NCBI GenBank assembly: GCA_964640055.1
Contig: CAZXFH010000064.1
Location: forward strand, 1-14,085
Reading direction: 5' to 3'
From: CAZXFH01 sp964640055
Lineage (GTDB): Bacteria; Fidelibacterota; UBA2242; JAFGTP01
Length of the DNA stretch: 14,085 nt
The notes under the pieces are model-generated. The model was given only the letters and a program-made list of their open reading frames with translations. It was not told where the DNA came from and searched no databases. Below, one piece after another: positions 1 to 6,844 of this stretch (positions are counted from its first letter, which is position 1; every line of letters starts with the position of its first letter). Made by a program: the position numbers and the translations under genes.

Positions 1-319
1 CCTTTAATAAGGGGGACCATATAACGCTCACCCCCAACTGAAGTTGGAGGTTAATGAATTTCCAATCTTATTTTTCACGTTGATACCAACATGGGGTTGC
101 TACATTTTTAGGGGACACTGAGTTAAGTGGTTTTTAGCTGAATAGGCAGCAGGCGGACCAGATGTCAGAAAACGGGGCCCGGCGAAACCCCGGCAGGGGT
201 GCAACTTGAATAACGCCGGATGCAATCCGGTGAGACAGGATTGCTGATTAGTCATGATAAACTGCTCAACTCACAAAACCAAACCGACCCTGATGCGGTT
301 TGGTCCCCCTTATTAAGGG
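1..319. repeat. Inverted repeat pair flanking a ~280-bp noncoding segment
   Basis: The left arm at 1-19 reads cctttaataagggggacca. The right arm at 301-319 reads tggtcccccttattaaggg, which is its reverse complement apart from one A/G mismatch. The right arm is itself partly palindromic (CCCCTTATTAAGGGG). The core agggggaccat recurs in direct orientation at 399-409. Such G-run/C-run palindromes are typical of dispersed repeats or small nonautonomous elements, but no transposase or target-site duplication is visible, and the left arm may continue beyond the window edge. Confidence 0.5.
174..245 (+). ncRNA. Candidate structured RNA segment, class unknown
   Basis: A locally GC-rich stretch can form a GGGG/CCCC stem (174-177 with 188-191) and a perfect CCGGAT-gca-ATCCGG hairpin (216-230), followed by gtgagacagg. 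The layout (GGGGTGCA, a spacer, a hairpin, then GTGAGAC) faintly recalls domain I of bacterial group II introns. That resemblance is from memory and no intron-encoded protein is present. It could equally be the inside of a repeat element. Orientation is a guess. Confidence 0.2.
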
Positions 320-475
320 GGGAAGTGAAGGGGGGTGTAATTTTATCAGTATCTTTCATTATTATAATCATCGGTTCTTACAATCCCTTTTATCCCCCAG
401 GGGGACCATGGGATATAAGCACTATTGATAGTGCTTGCCAGATTTAACAGGGTGCTTTCGCGCCGCATTGCCTTT

Positions 476-1702
476 TTATTTGTCCAGTTCCCTGATATGG
501 CTGTCGATTTCCGATATTTCCGGCACTTCTTTGGTGCCGGCCCCCATTTCCTTCAGCTTTTCCGCGGCCGGTAAAACCCGGCGCTGCAGGGAACCCACCA
601 TTTTATTATAATCACCAGTAGTTTGATTCAGGTGCTTACCCATATTCTGGATATGCTTGGCAAAGGTCAATAAGCGCTCATATAATTGTTTGCCTTGCTC
701 GGCGATATCACGCGCACTTTCCGCCAATTGAATTTGCAGCCAACCATAGGCCACAACTTTGAGTAAAGCCAATAACGTTACCGGCGATACAATGATGACC
801 TTATTATTGATGGCATCATCCAGTAATTTCGCATCGGCCCGAAAAGCAGCGGCTAAACCCCCTTCATAGGGTACTACCATGACCACAAATTCGGGCACAT
901 TTTTCTGGAACTGCTCCCAGTAGGCTTTTTGAGCAAGACTTTTCATATGGGCGCGCATGGATTTGGCATGTTCTTTAAACTTCTGCTGGCGCAGGGCTTC
1001 ATCTTCGGCTTCCATTCCATCTAAATAGGATCCCATCGGGGCTTTGGAGTCGACCGGGATGATCCCTTTCTGGGGTAAATGGATGATCATGTCCGGCCGG
1101 CCTTCTCCGGCCTTAATCTGCTCTTCAAAATCAACATGTTTAACCATGCCCACCATTTCAACCAGCCGCCTTAATTGCACCTCGCCCCAGCGACCGCGGG
1201 CCGAGGAAGATTTCAAAGCCTGGGTCAAACCGGTGGCAGCTGATTCGAGTCTCCGTTGTGTTTGGCCTAACTGGGTGATCTGTTCGATTAAACCCTCGTA
1301 GGCCCCTTCCCTTTTCTGTTCCAGCTCATTGACCTGCTTCTCCATTTTCTCCAGGTTTTTACCCAACGGATCTACCAGGCCCTTTAATTCCTCCTTGTGA
1401 GTGCCCCAATCTCCCTTGATCTGTTTGAATAACTTATCGATCTGCTCCTTGGCACGGTTGATATACTGTTCGGAATTGCTTCTCAATATCTTGGATGCCA
1501 GGGCTTCAAAGGTATTTTCCAGTTCCTGCTCACTTTTCCTGAGCCACTCGGATTTTTCCTTCAAAGCCTCCAACTCTTTTTGCAAACCGGCTTTTTCTAT
1601 TTCAAGGGCGTTGATCCGCGTATTTTTTCGAGTCCAGATGATCATCAGCGCCGCCAATAACCCGATTGAGATCAACAGTAAAATAATGGATAAAATATGC
1701 AT
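476..1702 (-). CDS. rmuC: RmuC family DNA recombination protein
   Basis: A 408-residue protein with the family layout: one N-terminal membrane-spanning segment (about residues 4-23), a long charged coiled coil (about 28-160), then the RmuC domain with the RGRWGE motif around W172 and IPVDSKAP at 215-222. D204 (in RPDMIIHLP) and D218-x-K220 resemble the D...DxK core of PD-(D/E)XK nucleases; that family link is established for RmuC, the residue assignment is mine. RmuC proteins are thought to limit rearrangement at short inverted repeats. The length is normal and the reading frame is intact. The start at 1702 is preceded by an AGGGAG ribosome binding site four bases upstream. The gene is transcribed alone, with 320 bases between it and the next gene in the same direction. 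Confidence 0.93.
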   Translation of the reverse strand: MHILSIILLLISIGLLAALMIIWTRKNTRINALEIEKAGLQKELEALKEKSEWLRKSEQELENTFEALASKILRSNSEQYINRAKEQIDKLFKQIKGDWGTHKEELKGLVDPLGKNLEKMEKQVNELEQKREGAYEGLIEQITQLGQTQRRLESAATGLTQALKSSSARGRWGEVQLRRLVEMVGMVKHVDFEEQIKAGEGRPDMIIHLPQKGIIPVDSKAPMGSYLDGMEAEDEALRQQKFKEHAKSMRAHMKSLAQKAYWEQFQKNVPEFVVMVVPYEGGLAAAFRADAKLLDDAINNKVIIVSPVTLLALLKVVAYGWLQIQLAESARDIAEQGKQLYERLLTFAKHIQNMGKHLNQTTGDYNKMVGSLQRRVLPAAEKLKEMGAGTKEVPEISEIDSHIRELDK

Positions 1703-2022
1703 CTTTCTCCCTCTTGTTGTCTATCACAGATTATTTTGAAAAAAATCAGTCAATACGCTATATGCCTTCAATAAATATGTCATCTTTCTGAATACAGTAG
1801 ACTGATGTCGGAAAAAGCATATATCGCTTGAAAATACGACTTACAAAGCGAACTCACAAGCCACAAAGCAGTACACAAATCAAATCTCCCTGTATCTCCA
1901 GCTGGAATTCTTATCGTCCTTGGATTTAAATTTTCCTTATTTGGTTCATTTAATTTAACATTTCAAAAATTGTATCAGGCCGGTAAAGCCCATCCAAATT
2001 GATCGTTTCTGTTTTTTTCCGA
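1703..2022. other. Intergenic stretch upstream of the rmuC-like gene
   Basis: AT-rich and without a credible reading frame. It must contain the minus-strand promoter of the rmuC-like gene; a TTGACT lies at about 1747-1752 on the minus strand, but no convincing -10 box follows at the right distance, so I make no promoter call. No terminator is visible for the gene ending at 2023. Confidence 0.5.
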
Positions 2023-2610
2023 TTAGTGATTAAACGGGCTGGTAACCGGGATATTCAATCTGATGCCAGCTTGTAAAACAGGAACTGGATTTTCCTCCAG
2101 GCCCAGTTGTATGGTAAACCGAGCTAAAACCTGTATTTTTGAGTCCAGGCTTTCGATGCGATACTCAAGACCACCGCCATAAATAGTGATCCAGAGATCC
2201 CCAATTCCAAAAAAATTGCCATAGTTACCCACCAATGACATCGAATGTTCTTTAACAGACAAAAACTCATATTGAGTCACCCAGGAAAACCAGCCCCCTA
2301 AAACCATGTAGCCCAATTCACCGGTGATATAAAACGATTTGTAATTAAGTCCGATTTCAGCATAAGGGAAAATATATCCCAGGCCAGCTCCGAAAAGAAA
2401 ATTGAAATTTGCCTTAGTTAAGACACTATCGTCTTCAGTTTTTATCAAACGGTGATCATCATGATAATTAATAATAGCCTGATAACAACCTGTTCTTTTC
2501 AATTTTGTTGGAAATATTTTGGTTCTTTGATCGGTCGCGGAAAGAAAGTTTTCAGCTGAATATAAGCGGCAAAATAAAATGAATACCAACACCCAATATT
2601 TTACCTTCAT
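2023..2610 (-). CDS. Secreted, outer-membrane beta-barrel-like hypothetical protein
   Basis: I do not recognise the family. The 195-residue product begins with a typical signal peptide (MKVKYWVLVFILFCRLYSA, cleavage near residue 19). The mature part alternates polar and hydrophobic residues and is rich in Gly, Tyr and Phe, for example FLFGAGLGYIFPYAEIGLNY and then a strand-like YITGELGYMVLGG, which fits antiparallel strands of a small outer-membrane barrel. It ends LNIPVTSPFNH, not with the aromatic residue usual for Bam-inserted barrels. The start is supported by an AAGGGATGG ribosome binding site just upstream. The gene stands alone. Location in the envelope is inference from the signal peptide and composition. 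Confidence 0.65.
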   Translation of the reverse strand: MKVKYWVLVFILFCRLYSAENFLSATDQRTKIFPTKLKRTGCYQAIINYHDDHRLIKTEDDSVLTKANFNFLFGAGLGYIFPYAEIGLNYKSFYITGELGYMVLGGWFSWVTQYEFLSVKEHSMSLVGNYGNFFGIGDLWITIYGGGLEYRIESLDSKIQVLARFTIQLGLEENPVPVLQAGIRLNIPVTSPFNH

Positions 2611-2637
2611 TTACCATCCCTTTACATTATTCTTCAG

Positions 2638-2679
2638 AGAAAAATGTGTGTATTAACACCCGGGATCACAGTGGTCATC
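2638..2679 (-). repeat. Diverged 42-bp repeat, copy 1
   Basis: This segment matches 4238-4279 at roughly 70 percent with a few one- or two-base gaps; both contain agaaaaat, then GTGT, then a GGGATCA-xx-TGGT-x-ATCA core. On the minus strand both read as a short peptide ending IFL followed by a stop (MTTVIPGVNTHIFL here). Either they are relics of an insertion-sequence end or of a lost gene's 3' end. Copy 1 touches the stop codon of the radical SAM remnant at 2678. Confidence 0.35.
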
Positions 2680-3115
2680 AAAAGTACACATTGCAGGCAT
2701 CAGGAGAAATAGGCAAGATTATCCGGCGCAGCCGGTATTGCAGGATAATACCAGCAATGCGCAGCTTCAGCAGTTCTGCTAGAGGGATATGTCGCTCCAG
2801 ATTTCCGGGTATCACTCTCTTAATGAATCGCCACCACAGATTATAAAATACCGTTCCGATATATCGTTTGAATGAATATGCGGTATCATAAAGTGTCATA
2901 AATTGTCTGAAAAATTCCGGCTCCCCCAGCCGGGGTGGTCCCACGGCGTGCCCAAAATTAAAATAATCATAGTTTTTATTCATCTTTGATTTGAGCTGAG
3001 CATATAGTGTAGCACCCGGAACAATTACAAAGTCAGACCGGCAGGCCAAACCAATTTCATTCAAGAAAGCAATCGCCTGCGGGCTATAGGGCGGATGAAT
3101 GAGCAGTATCTTCAT
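2678..3115 (-). CDS. Internally deleted remnant of a cobalamin-binding radical SAM protein
   Basis: The 145-residue product starts MKILLIHPPYSPQ, the usual first strand of B12-binding radical SAM enzymes. From about residue 15 it already looks like the region after the TIM barrel: FLNEIGL, then VIVPGATLYAQLKSKM (family form PGTxLYxxL), then NYDYFNFGHAVGPPRL and a basic, aromatic C-terminal tail (FKRYIGTVFYNLWWRFIKR). The cobalamin domain and the CxxxCxxC iron-sulfur cluster motif are absent, while full-length relatives usually have 450-600 residues. I infer an in-frame internal deletion, so the product is unlikely to be an active enzyme. No good ribosome binding site precedes the start. The alternative is a small unrelated protein that resembles the family by chance. 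Confidence 0.5.
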   Translation of the reverse strand: MKILLIHPPYSPQAIAFLNEIGLACRSDFVIVPGATLYAQLKSKMNKNYDYFNFGHAVGPPRLGEPEFFRQFMTLYDTAYSFKRYIGTVFYNLWWRFIKRVIPGNLERHIPLAELLKLRIAGIILQYRLRRIILPISPDACNVYF

Positions 3116-3206
3116 TCGAAATTAGCGCTCATCGGGGCTGTTATCTTTCTGTCCGTTGCGTTAAACGGAATGACCCATAAAACTTAACTTTCCTGAACCT
3201 GATTTT

Positions 3207-3827
3207 CTACTGGTAATCAATCCCTCTGGATAGCCGCGCTTTTAAACTGTCCCGATCCGGACGGGAGAGACTGGGCATGATATAGGAGGCCTTCACATGG
3301 GGTGCGTCATAAGGGGGTAAGATGCGCCAGCCATGGATTGTATTTTTTAGCTGCATTTTCCGGGTTTCAAGCACCGGCGCAAAGGAGATGTGGAAACCGC
3401 TTGTATCCGGTAACACATCGGCAACTTTACGATAACAGACTCTAAAAGAAGCCCGATCTGTTCCAATTCTGAGGGTATCGATCCTGAAACCTGTTATCAA
3501 TGTAATCCGGTCCCATCCGGAAACAATCTGTGGCTTTAAGAGCGCGGTCTGCATCCACTTGTTTTGCCGTAAAAAAAAGCCCCTGGAATCCCGCTCCAGA
3601 TAGGTGGTTAATAATGACCCTGGATCAGTATGACAATATGGTTGCATAGGATCAGGATCCTTCCCTGCTGATGAATCTGATTGAACCGCATTGCCTTTTA
3701 ACTGTGAGGCATGCCCCTTATGGGTGTTAATCGCCTCAGCCGACGGATCATTGGAATCTGTTCCACAATTCAGTAAAAGGCCGAATAGCACCAGACCATG
3801 ATGGGTCCTGATTCTGAAATGTCCCAT
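3207..3827 (-). CDS. Putative lipoprotein of unknown function
   Basis: A 206-residue product from the start at 3827. I prefer this ATG to one six codons upstream (3845) because GGGG sits five bases before it and the signal peptide then has normal length. The N-terminus MGHFRIRTHHGLVLFGLLLNC has a basic region, a hydrophobic core and a cysteine at residue 21. The residue before it is Asn rather than the usual Gly, Ala or Ser, so lipidation is likely but not certain. A Ser/Asn/Asp-rich linker follows, as is common after lipidated cysteines. The rest (from PYCHTDPGSLLTTYLERDSR) is a compact mixed domain that I cannot assign. No operon partner is evident. Confidence 0.6.
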   Translation of the reverse strand: MGHFRIRTHHGLVLFGLLLNCGTDSNDPSAEAINTHKGHASQLKGNAVQSDSSAGKDPDPMQPYCHTDPGSLLTTYLERDSRGFFLRQNKWMQTALLKPQIVSGWDRITLITGFRIDTLRIGTDRASFRVCYRKVADVLPDTSGFHISFAPVLETRKMQLKNTIHGWRILPPYDAPHVKASYIMPSLSRPDRDSLKARLSRGIDYQ

Positions 3828-4237
3828 GATATCCCCGGTAATCATTCACATAGCGGATTAATTATTTCATAACAGACCGGCATTTTAAATGACAAGTCGC
3901 CTTATTATTGCTGAGCATTATGCTGAACTAGCCGCAAATCAGAGCCGTAATCAAGCATAAGTTAGGGTCATTTGTTGAGTTTATCAACCCTATACCCGGT
4001 GCATACGTTTTCCGATTTTCCGGGATCATAGTCTAACCGGGATAAACCATCATTGAATGATTGCTGTTCTCAGCGGGGAAAGAGGGACACTTTAAAAAAA
4101 CCATAGACAACTTGACATCTTGCCTGCATTTATACCTGAAAGACTTGAATTCAGAGATAATTACAAAAAGGTACATTTATACGAAAAATAATCGCAATTC
4201 ACTTCGGCCCAATTTTTTCATAATTAGCTGATTTTAA

Positions 4238-4279
4238 AGAAAAATTGTGTTTGACGCTGGGATCAGTATGGTAATCATC
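4238..4279 (-). repeat. Diverged 42-bp repeat, copy 2
   Basis: Partner of 2638-2679 in the same orientation. Its minus strand reads MITILIPASNTIFL then a stop, against MTTVIPGVNTHIFL then a stop in copy 1; the similarity at peptide level is what makes me believe the pair is real and not a chance match. It lies in noncoding DNA about 240 bases upstream of the ankyrin gene. Confidence 0.35.
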
Positions 4280-4319
4280 CGCATTTATGTTAGCTGAATC
4301 ACAAAAAAATGAGCGGCTA

Positions 4320-4348
4320 TTGAATTAATAAAAACATTTGTTTATAAT
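4320..4348 (+). promoter_or_regulatory. Sigma70-like promoter for the ankyrin-kinase gene
   Basis: TTGAAT at 4320-4325 and a perfect TATAAT at 4343-4348 are separated by exactly 17 bases. Transcription would start near 4355, giving a leader of about 160 bases before the ATG at 4515. If the organism uses the Bacteroidetes-type sigma factor with other boxes, this match would be accidental. Confidence 0.45.
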
Positions 4349-4449
4349 ATCCCAGAGAAAGAAGTGGTATGCCTATGGAACGGCCGATCAGATAATTACT
4401 CCTTTTTGATCTGAATTAGCAGAAAAATTATTTGATTTTTACCCGTTTC

Positions 4450-4468
4450 CAGGATCTGTCAGATCCTG
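4450..4468. promoter_or_regulatory. Perfect 19-bp palindrome in the ankyrin gene leader
   Basis: CAGGATCTG-T-CAGATCCTG is a perfect inverted repeat with a one-base centre, 46 bases before the start codon. It could bind a dimeric regulator, or fold in the transcript as a 7-bp stem with a 5-base loop. No T-run follows, so it is not a terminator. A looser TCAGAT/ATCTGA pair at 4388-4414 uses the same core letters. Confidence 0.4.
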
Positions 4469-4514
4469 CTGTTGTACTAAGATCACGCTGATCATTACAA
4501 ACAGAAGAACCAAT

Positions 4515-6710
4515 ATGGATAAAACACAGTACCCCTTACTTTTTTTGTTATCAGCCCGTTTAGGCGATCTGAAAAAAATAAAAGTGTTATTATATAAAGG
4601 CGTTGACATTAACATTGAAAATGGATGTGGTCAAGGGCATACAGCCTTAATGGAGGCTGTCCTGGGAGGCCATACAAAAATTGTGGAATATCTAATAGGT
4701 AAGGGCGCTAATGTTGACACAAAGGATGAATTCCGGTGGACAGCATTGATGACGGCTGTTATCAGACAATATTTTGAGATAACAAAGTTATTAGTAGATA
4801 AAGATGCTGATGTAAATATTAAAAATTTCAATGGCGATACCGCTTTAATGTTCGCCGCTCAGAACGGAAATTCAGAGATAACAGAATTATTATTAAAACA
4901 GGGTGCTCAAGTTAATACCAAAAATCATGAACGGAAAACCCCGCTATCGTTTGCAGTAGAGGAAGAACATCCGGAAATAGTAAGAATATTGCTGGAGAAG
5001 GGTGCGGATGTCAGCATTAAATTTTTAAATTTATATACAGAGCAGACGCCATTGATAAAGGCTATAGAAAAAGAGAATTTTGAAATAGTCAAATTATTGG
5101 TAAACAACGGTGCTGAGGTTAATGATAAGAATCAAGAGGAACAAACAGCGCTGATGATGGCGGCAAGACAGGGAAATTTTCCAATTGCACAATTATTAAT
5201 AAACAATGGGGCTGACATCAATTCTAAGGATTTAAGGGGATGGACAGCCATGATGGAAGCCGCCCGGAAAGGACATTTTGAGATAGTTAAACTGCTTATA
5301 GCGAACAGAACGAAGCTGGATATAGATAGTCATTTCTGGATTGCTTTGATGATAGCAATATATGATAATGATCTGGAAAATATCGAGATCATATTAAACA
5401 CAGGGGCCGATGTCAATATCAGGTATATTTTCGGGTACAGCGCTCTGATGTTGGCGGTACAGAAAGGATGTACCCACTTAATAAAGCTATTAATCGAAAA
5501 GGGGGCGGATATTGATGCCAAGGATATGGACGGACAAACGCCCTTAATGGTCGCCGCTAAGCAGGGGCACAGAAAAATTGTCAGGATATTGCTGGAAAAT
5601 GCGGTGAATATTAATGATAAAAACTTTGCGGGTGAAACAGCCTTAATATTAGCATCACAAGCAGGTCGCTCAGCAACCGTAAAATTATTATTAAGTAACG
5701 GCGCCCAGGTTGATGCAAAAACGACCGAGGGGGCGACGGCTTTAATGTTCGCCTCAAATAGAGGACATTCAGATATCGTGCAACAATTACTGGAATGGGG
5801 TGCGCAGATTGATACTAAAACGATTAAGGGTACATCTGCCTTGATAATAGCATCCCAGAAAGGATATGCAGATATCGTAAAATTATTATTAGATAAGGAA
5901 GCTGATGTTAATATAGTCGGCACCAGCAGCCTAATATCATCTCGGAAAGCACAAAATGGGAAATTTAGCACTCCTCTTATGGAGAATGTTGGTGATTATA
6001 AAATGACTGCCTTGATGGCATCCGCATCAAAAGGACATTCAGAGATTGTAAAATTACTTTTAGCAAAGGGTGCTGAAATTAATTTTCAGGACCAGAACGG
6101 ATCGACCGCTTTAATGGAAGCCGCAAAACAGGGACATTTTGATATAGTAAAAATACTATTGGATAACGGGGCTGATCCGGATGCTAAACGGGTTACCGGC
6201 GAAACCGCTTTATTATTTGCACTGCAAAACGGTCATTTAGAAATAGTGCACAGATTATCACAGCAAATCACAAGTGTAAATGCTAAATTCCCAAAGGTAT
6301 ATGAAAAAGAGAATTTATTAATGATCGCTGTTCAGCAAGGATACCGGCAAATAGTTAAGCTGTTAATAAACAAAGGGGCTGATGTCAATGCCCGGGACAA
6401 TGATAATTGCACGGTTTTAATGAAGGCGGTAATAAACAGGCATCTTCAGGTTACCGAATGTTTGCTGAGTAAGGGCGCAAAGATCAATGTCAAAAACAAA
6501 CAGGGTCGCAACGCCTTAATGGAGTCGGTTCTGACGGGTGATACAGAGATAGCAACACTTTTATTAAATAATGGCGCTGAGGTTAATACTCGGGATGTGT
6601 CCGGCGGAACAGCTTTAATAATGGCCACCCAAATGGGCAACCGGGAAGCCGTAAAACTATTAATAGAAAATAATGCCAACGTAACCCAAAGACCAACGAA
6701 CAACTATTAA
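4515..6710 (+). CDS. Ankyrin repeat protein (5' part of a split ankyrin-histidine kinase gene)
   Basis: The 731-residue product is almost wholly ankyrin repeats: about 21 units of 33 residues, each with the TALMxAAxxGHxEIVKLLLxxGADVNxKD pattern. Unit 14 carries an insertion of about 24 residues (GTSSLISSRKAQ...ENVGDY), and units 5 and 17 are slightly longer. There is no signal peptide or membrane segment, so it is cytoplasmic and probably binds a protein partner. The start ATG at 4515 has only a weak AGAAG upstream. The last repeat (LLIENNANV) is cut short: the frame then reads TQRPTNNY and stops. An overlapping frame, shifted by one, continues with a coiled coil and the kinase, so this is probably the sensor half of one fusion protein. 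Codons are AT-rich (TTA, ATA) throughout. Confidence 0.9.
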   Translation: MDKTQYPLLFLLSARLGDLKKIKVLLYKGVDINIENGCGQGHTALMEAVLGGHTKIVEYLIGKGANVDTKDEFRWTALMTAVIRQYFEITKLLVDKDADVNIKNFNGDTALMFAAQNGNSEITELLLKQGAQVNTKNHERKTPLSFAVEEEHPEIVRILLEKGADVSIKFLNLYTEQTPLIKAIEKENFEIVKLLVNNGAEVNDKNQEEQTALMMAARQGNFPIAQLLINNGADINSKDLRGWTAMMEAARKGHFEIVKLLIANRTKLDIDSHFWIALMIAIYDNDLENIEIILNTGADVNIRYIFGYSALMLAVQKGCTHLIKLLIEKGADIDAKDMDGQTPLMVAAKQGHRKIVRILLENAVNINDKNFAGETALILASQAGRSATVKLLLSNGAQVDAKTTEGATALMFASNRGHSDIVQQLLEWGAQIDTKTIKGTSALIIASQKGYADIVKLLLDKEADVNIVGTSSLISSRKAQNGKFSTPLMENVGDYKMTALMASASKGHSEIVKLLLAKGAEINFQDQNGSTALMEAAKQGHFDIVKILLDNGADPDAKRVTGETALLFALQNGHLEIVHRLSQQITSVNAKFPKVYEKENLLMIAVQQGYRQIVKLLINKGADVNARDNDNCTVLMKAVINRHLQVTECLLSKGAKINVKNKQGRNALMESVLTGDTEIATLLLNNGAEVNTRDVSGGTALIMATQMGNREAVKLLIENNANVTQRPTNNY

Positions 6711-6844
6711 AAGATGTCAAAAAGCTGGAAAATGAAATCACTGAACTAAAAACAACTCATAAAGAATATAGACAGAGTAAAGCAGAGGAACTCCGTTTTA
6801 TTCAAAATATATACCGTAAGACCGCCCGGGGGATTCCCTACCGA

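Larger units (their letters stand above)
1..475. other. Noncoding region left of the rmuC-like gene
   Basis: I see no credible gene here; the only sizeable reading frame (220-447) has a low-complexity composition and no ribosome binding site. The stretch holds an inverted repeat (1-19 with 301-319), a further copy of the GGGGGACCAT core at 400-409, a small hairpin CCAAC-TGAA-GTTGG at 34-47, a GC-rich section with two hairpins (174-230), and an 8-base inverted repeat AGCACTAT/ATAGTGCT at 418-435. The last lies about 40 bases past the stop of the minus-strand rmuC-like gene but has no T-run after it, so I do not call it a terminator. Confidence 0.6.
3846..4514. other. Long noncoding region between divergent genes
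   Basis: No credible coding frame is present. It contains copy 2 of a diverged repeat (4238-4279), a promoter-like pair of boxes (4320-4348), an interrupted TCAGAT/ATCTGA repeat (4388-4414), a perfect palindrome (4450-4468), and a hairpin GTTGA-gttta-TCAAC around 3972-3987. On the minus strand TTGTCA with an 18-base spacer to TATGAA upstream of 3845 could serve the lipoprotein gene, but the match is weak. The size and traces of repeats suggest that a former gene has decayed here. Confidence 0.5.

Noticed and set aside
105..150. GGGACACT motif shared with about 4084-4091 as an insertion-sequence end
   Set aside because: Only eight bases agree and the surroundings do not align.
220..447. 75-residue reading frame at the left end
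   Set aside because: It crosses the inverted repeat arm and a low-complexity IIIIIG stretch, and has no ribosome binding site.
5330..5971. Long antisense reading frame within the ankyrin gene
   Set aside because: It repeats with the ankyrin period (SAPFSxN, TISxxP), as expected of the complement of a repetitive gene, and has no ribosome binding site.
6684..6710. Programmed -1 ribosomal frameshift joining the ankyrin and kinase frames
   Set aside because: The only heptamer of the right kind, CCCAAAG at 6685-6691, is in the wrong phase for a shift from the ankyrin to the kinase frame, and no supporting downstream stem-loop or upstream Shine-Dalgarno-like stimulator is evident.
6714..6749. ATG at 6714 as a start for the kinase
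   Set aside because: It is in the ankyrin frame, not the kinase frame, and reaches a stop after eleven codons.
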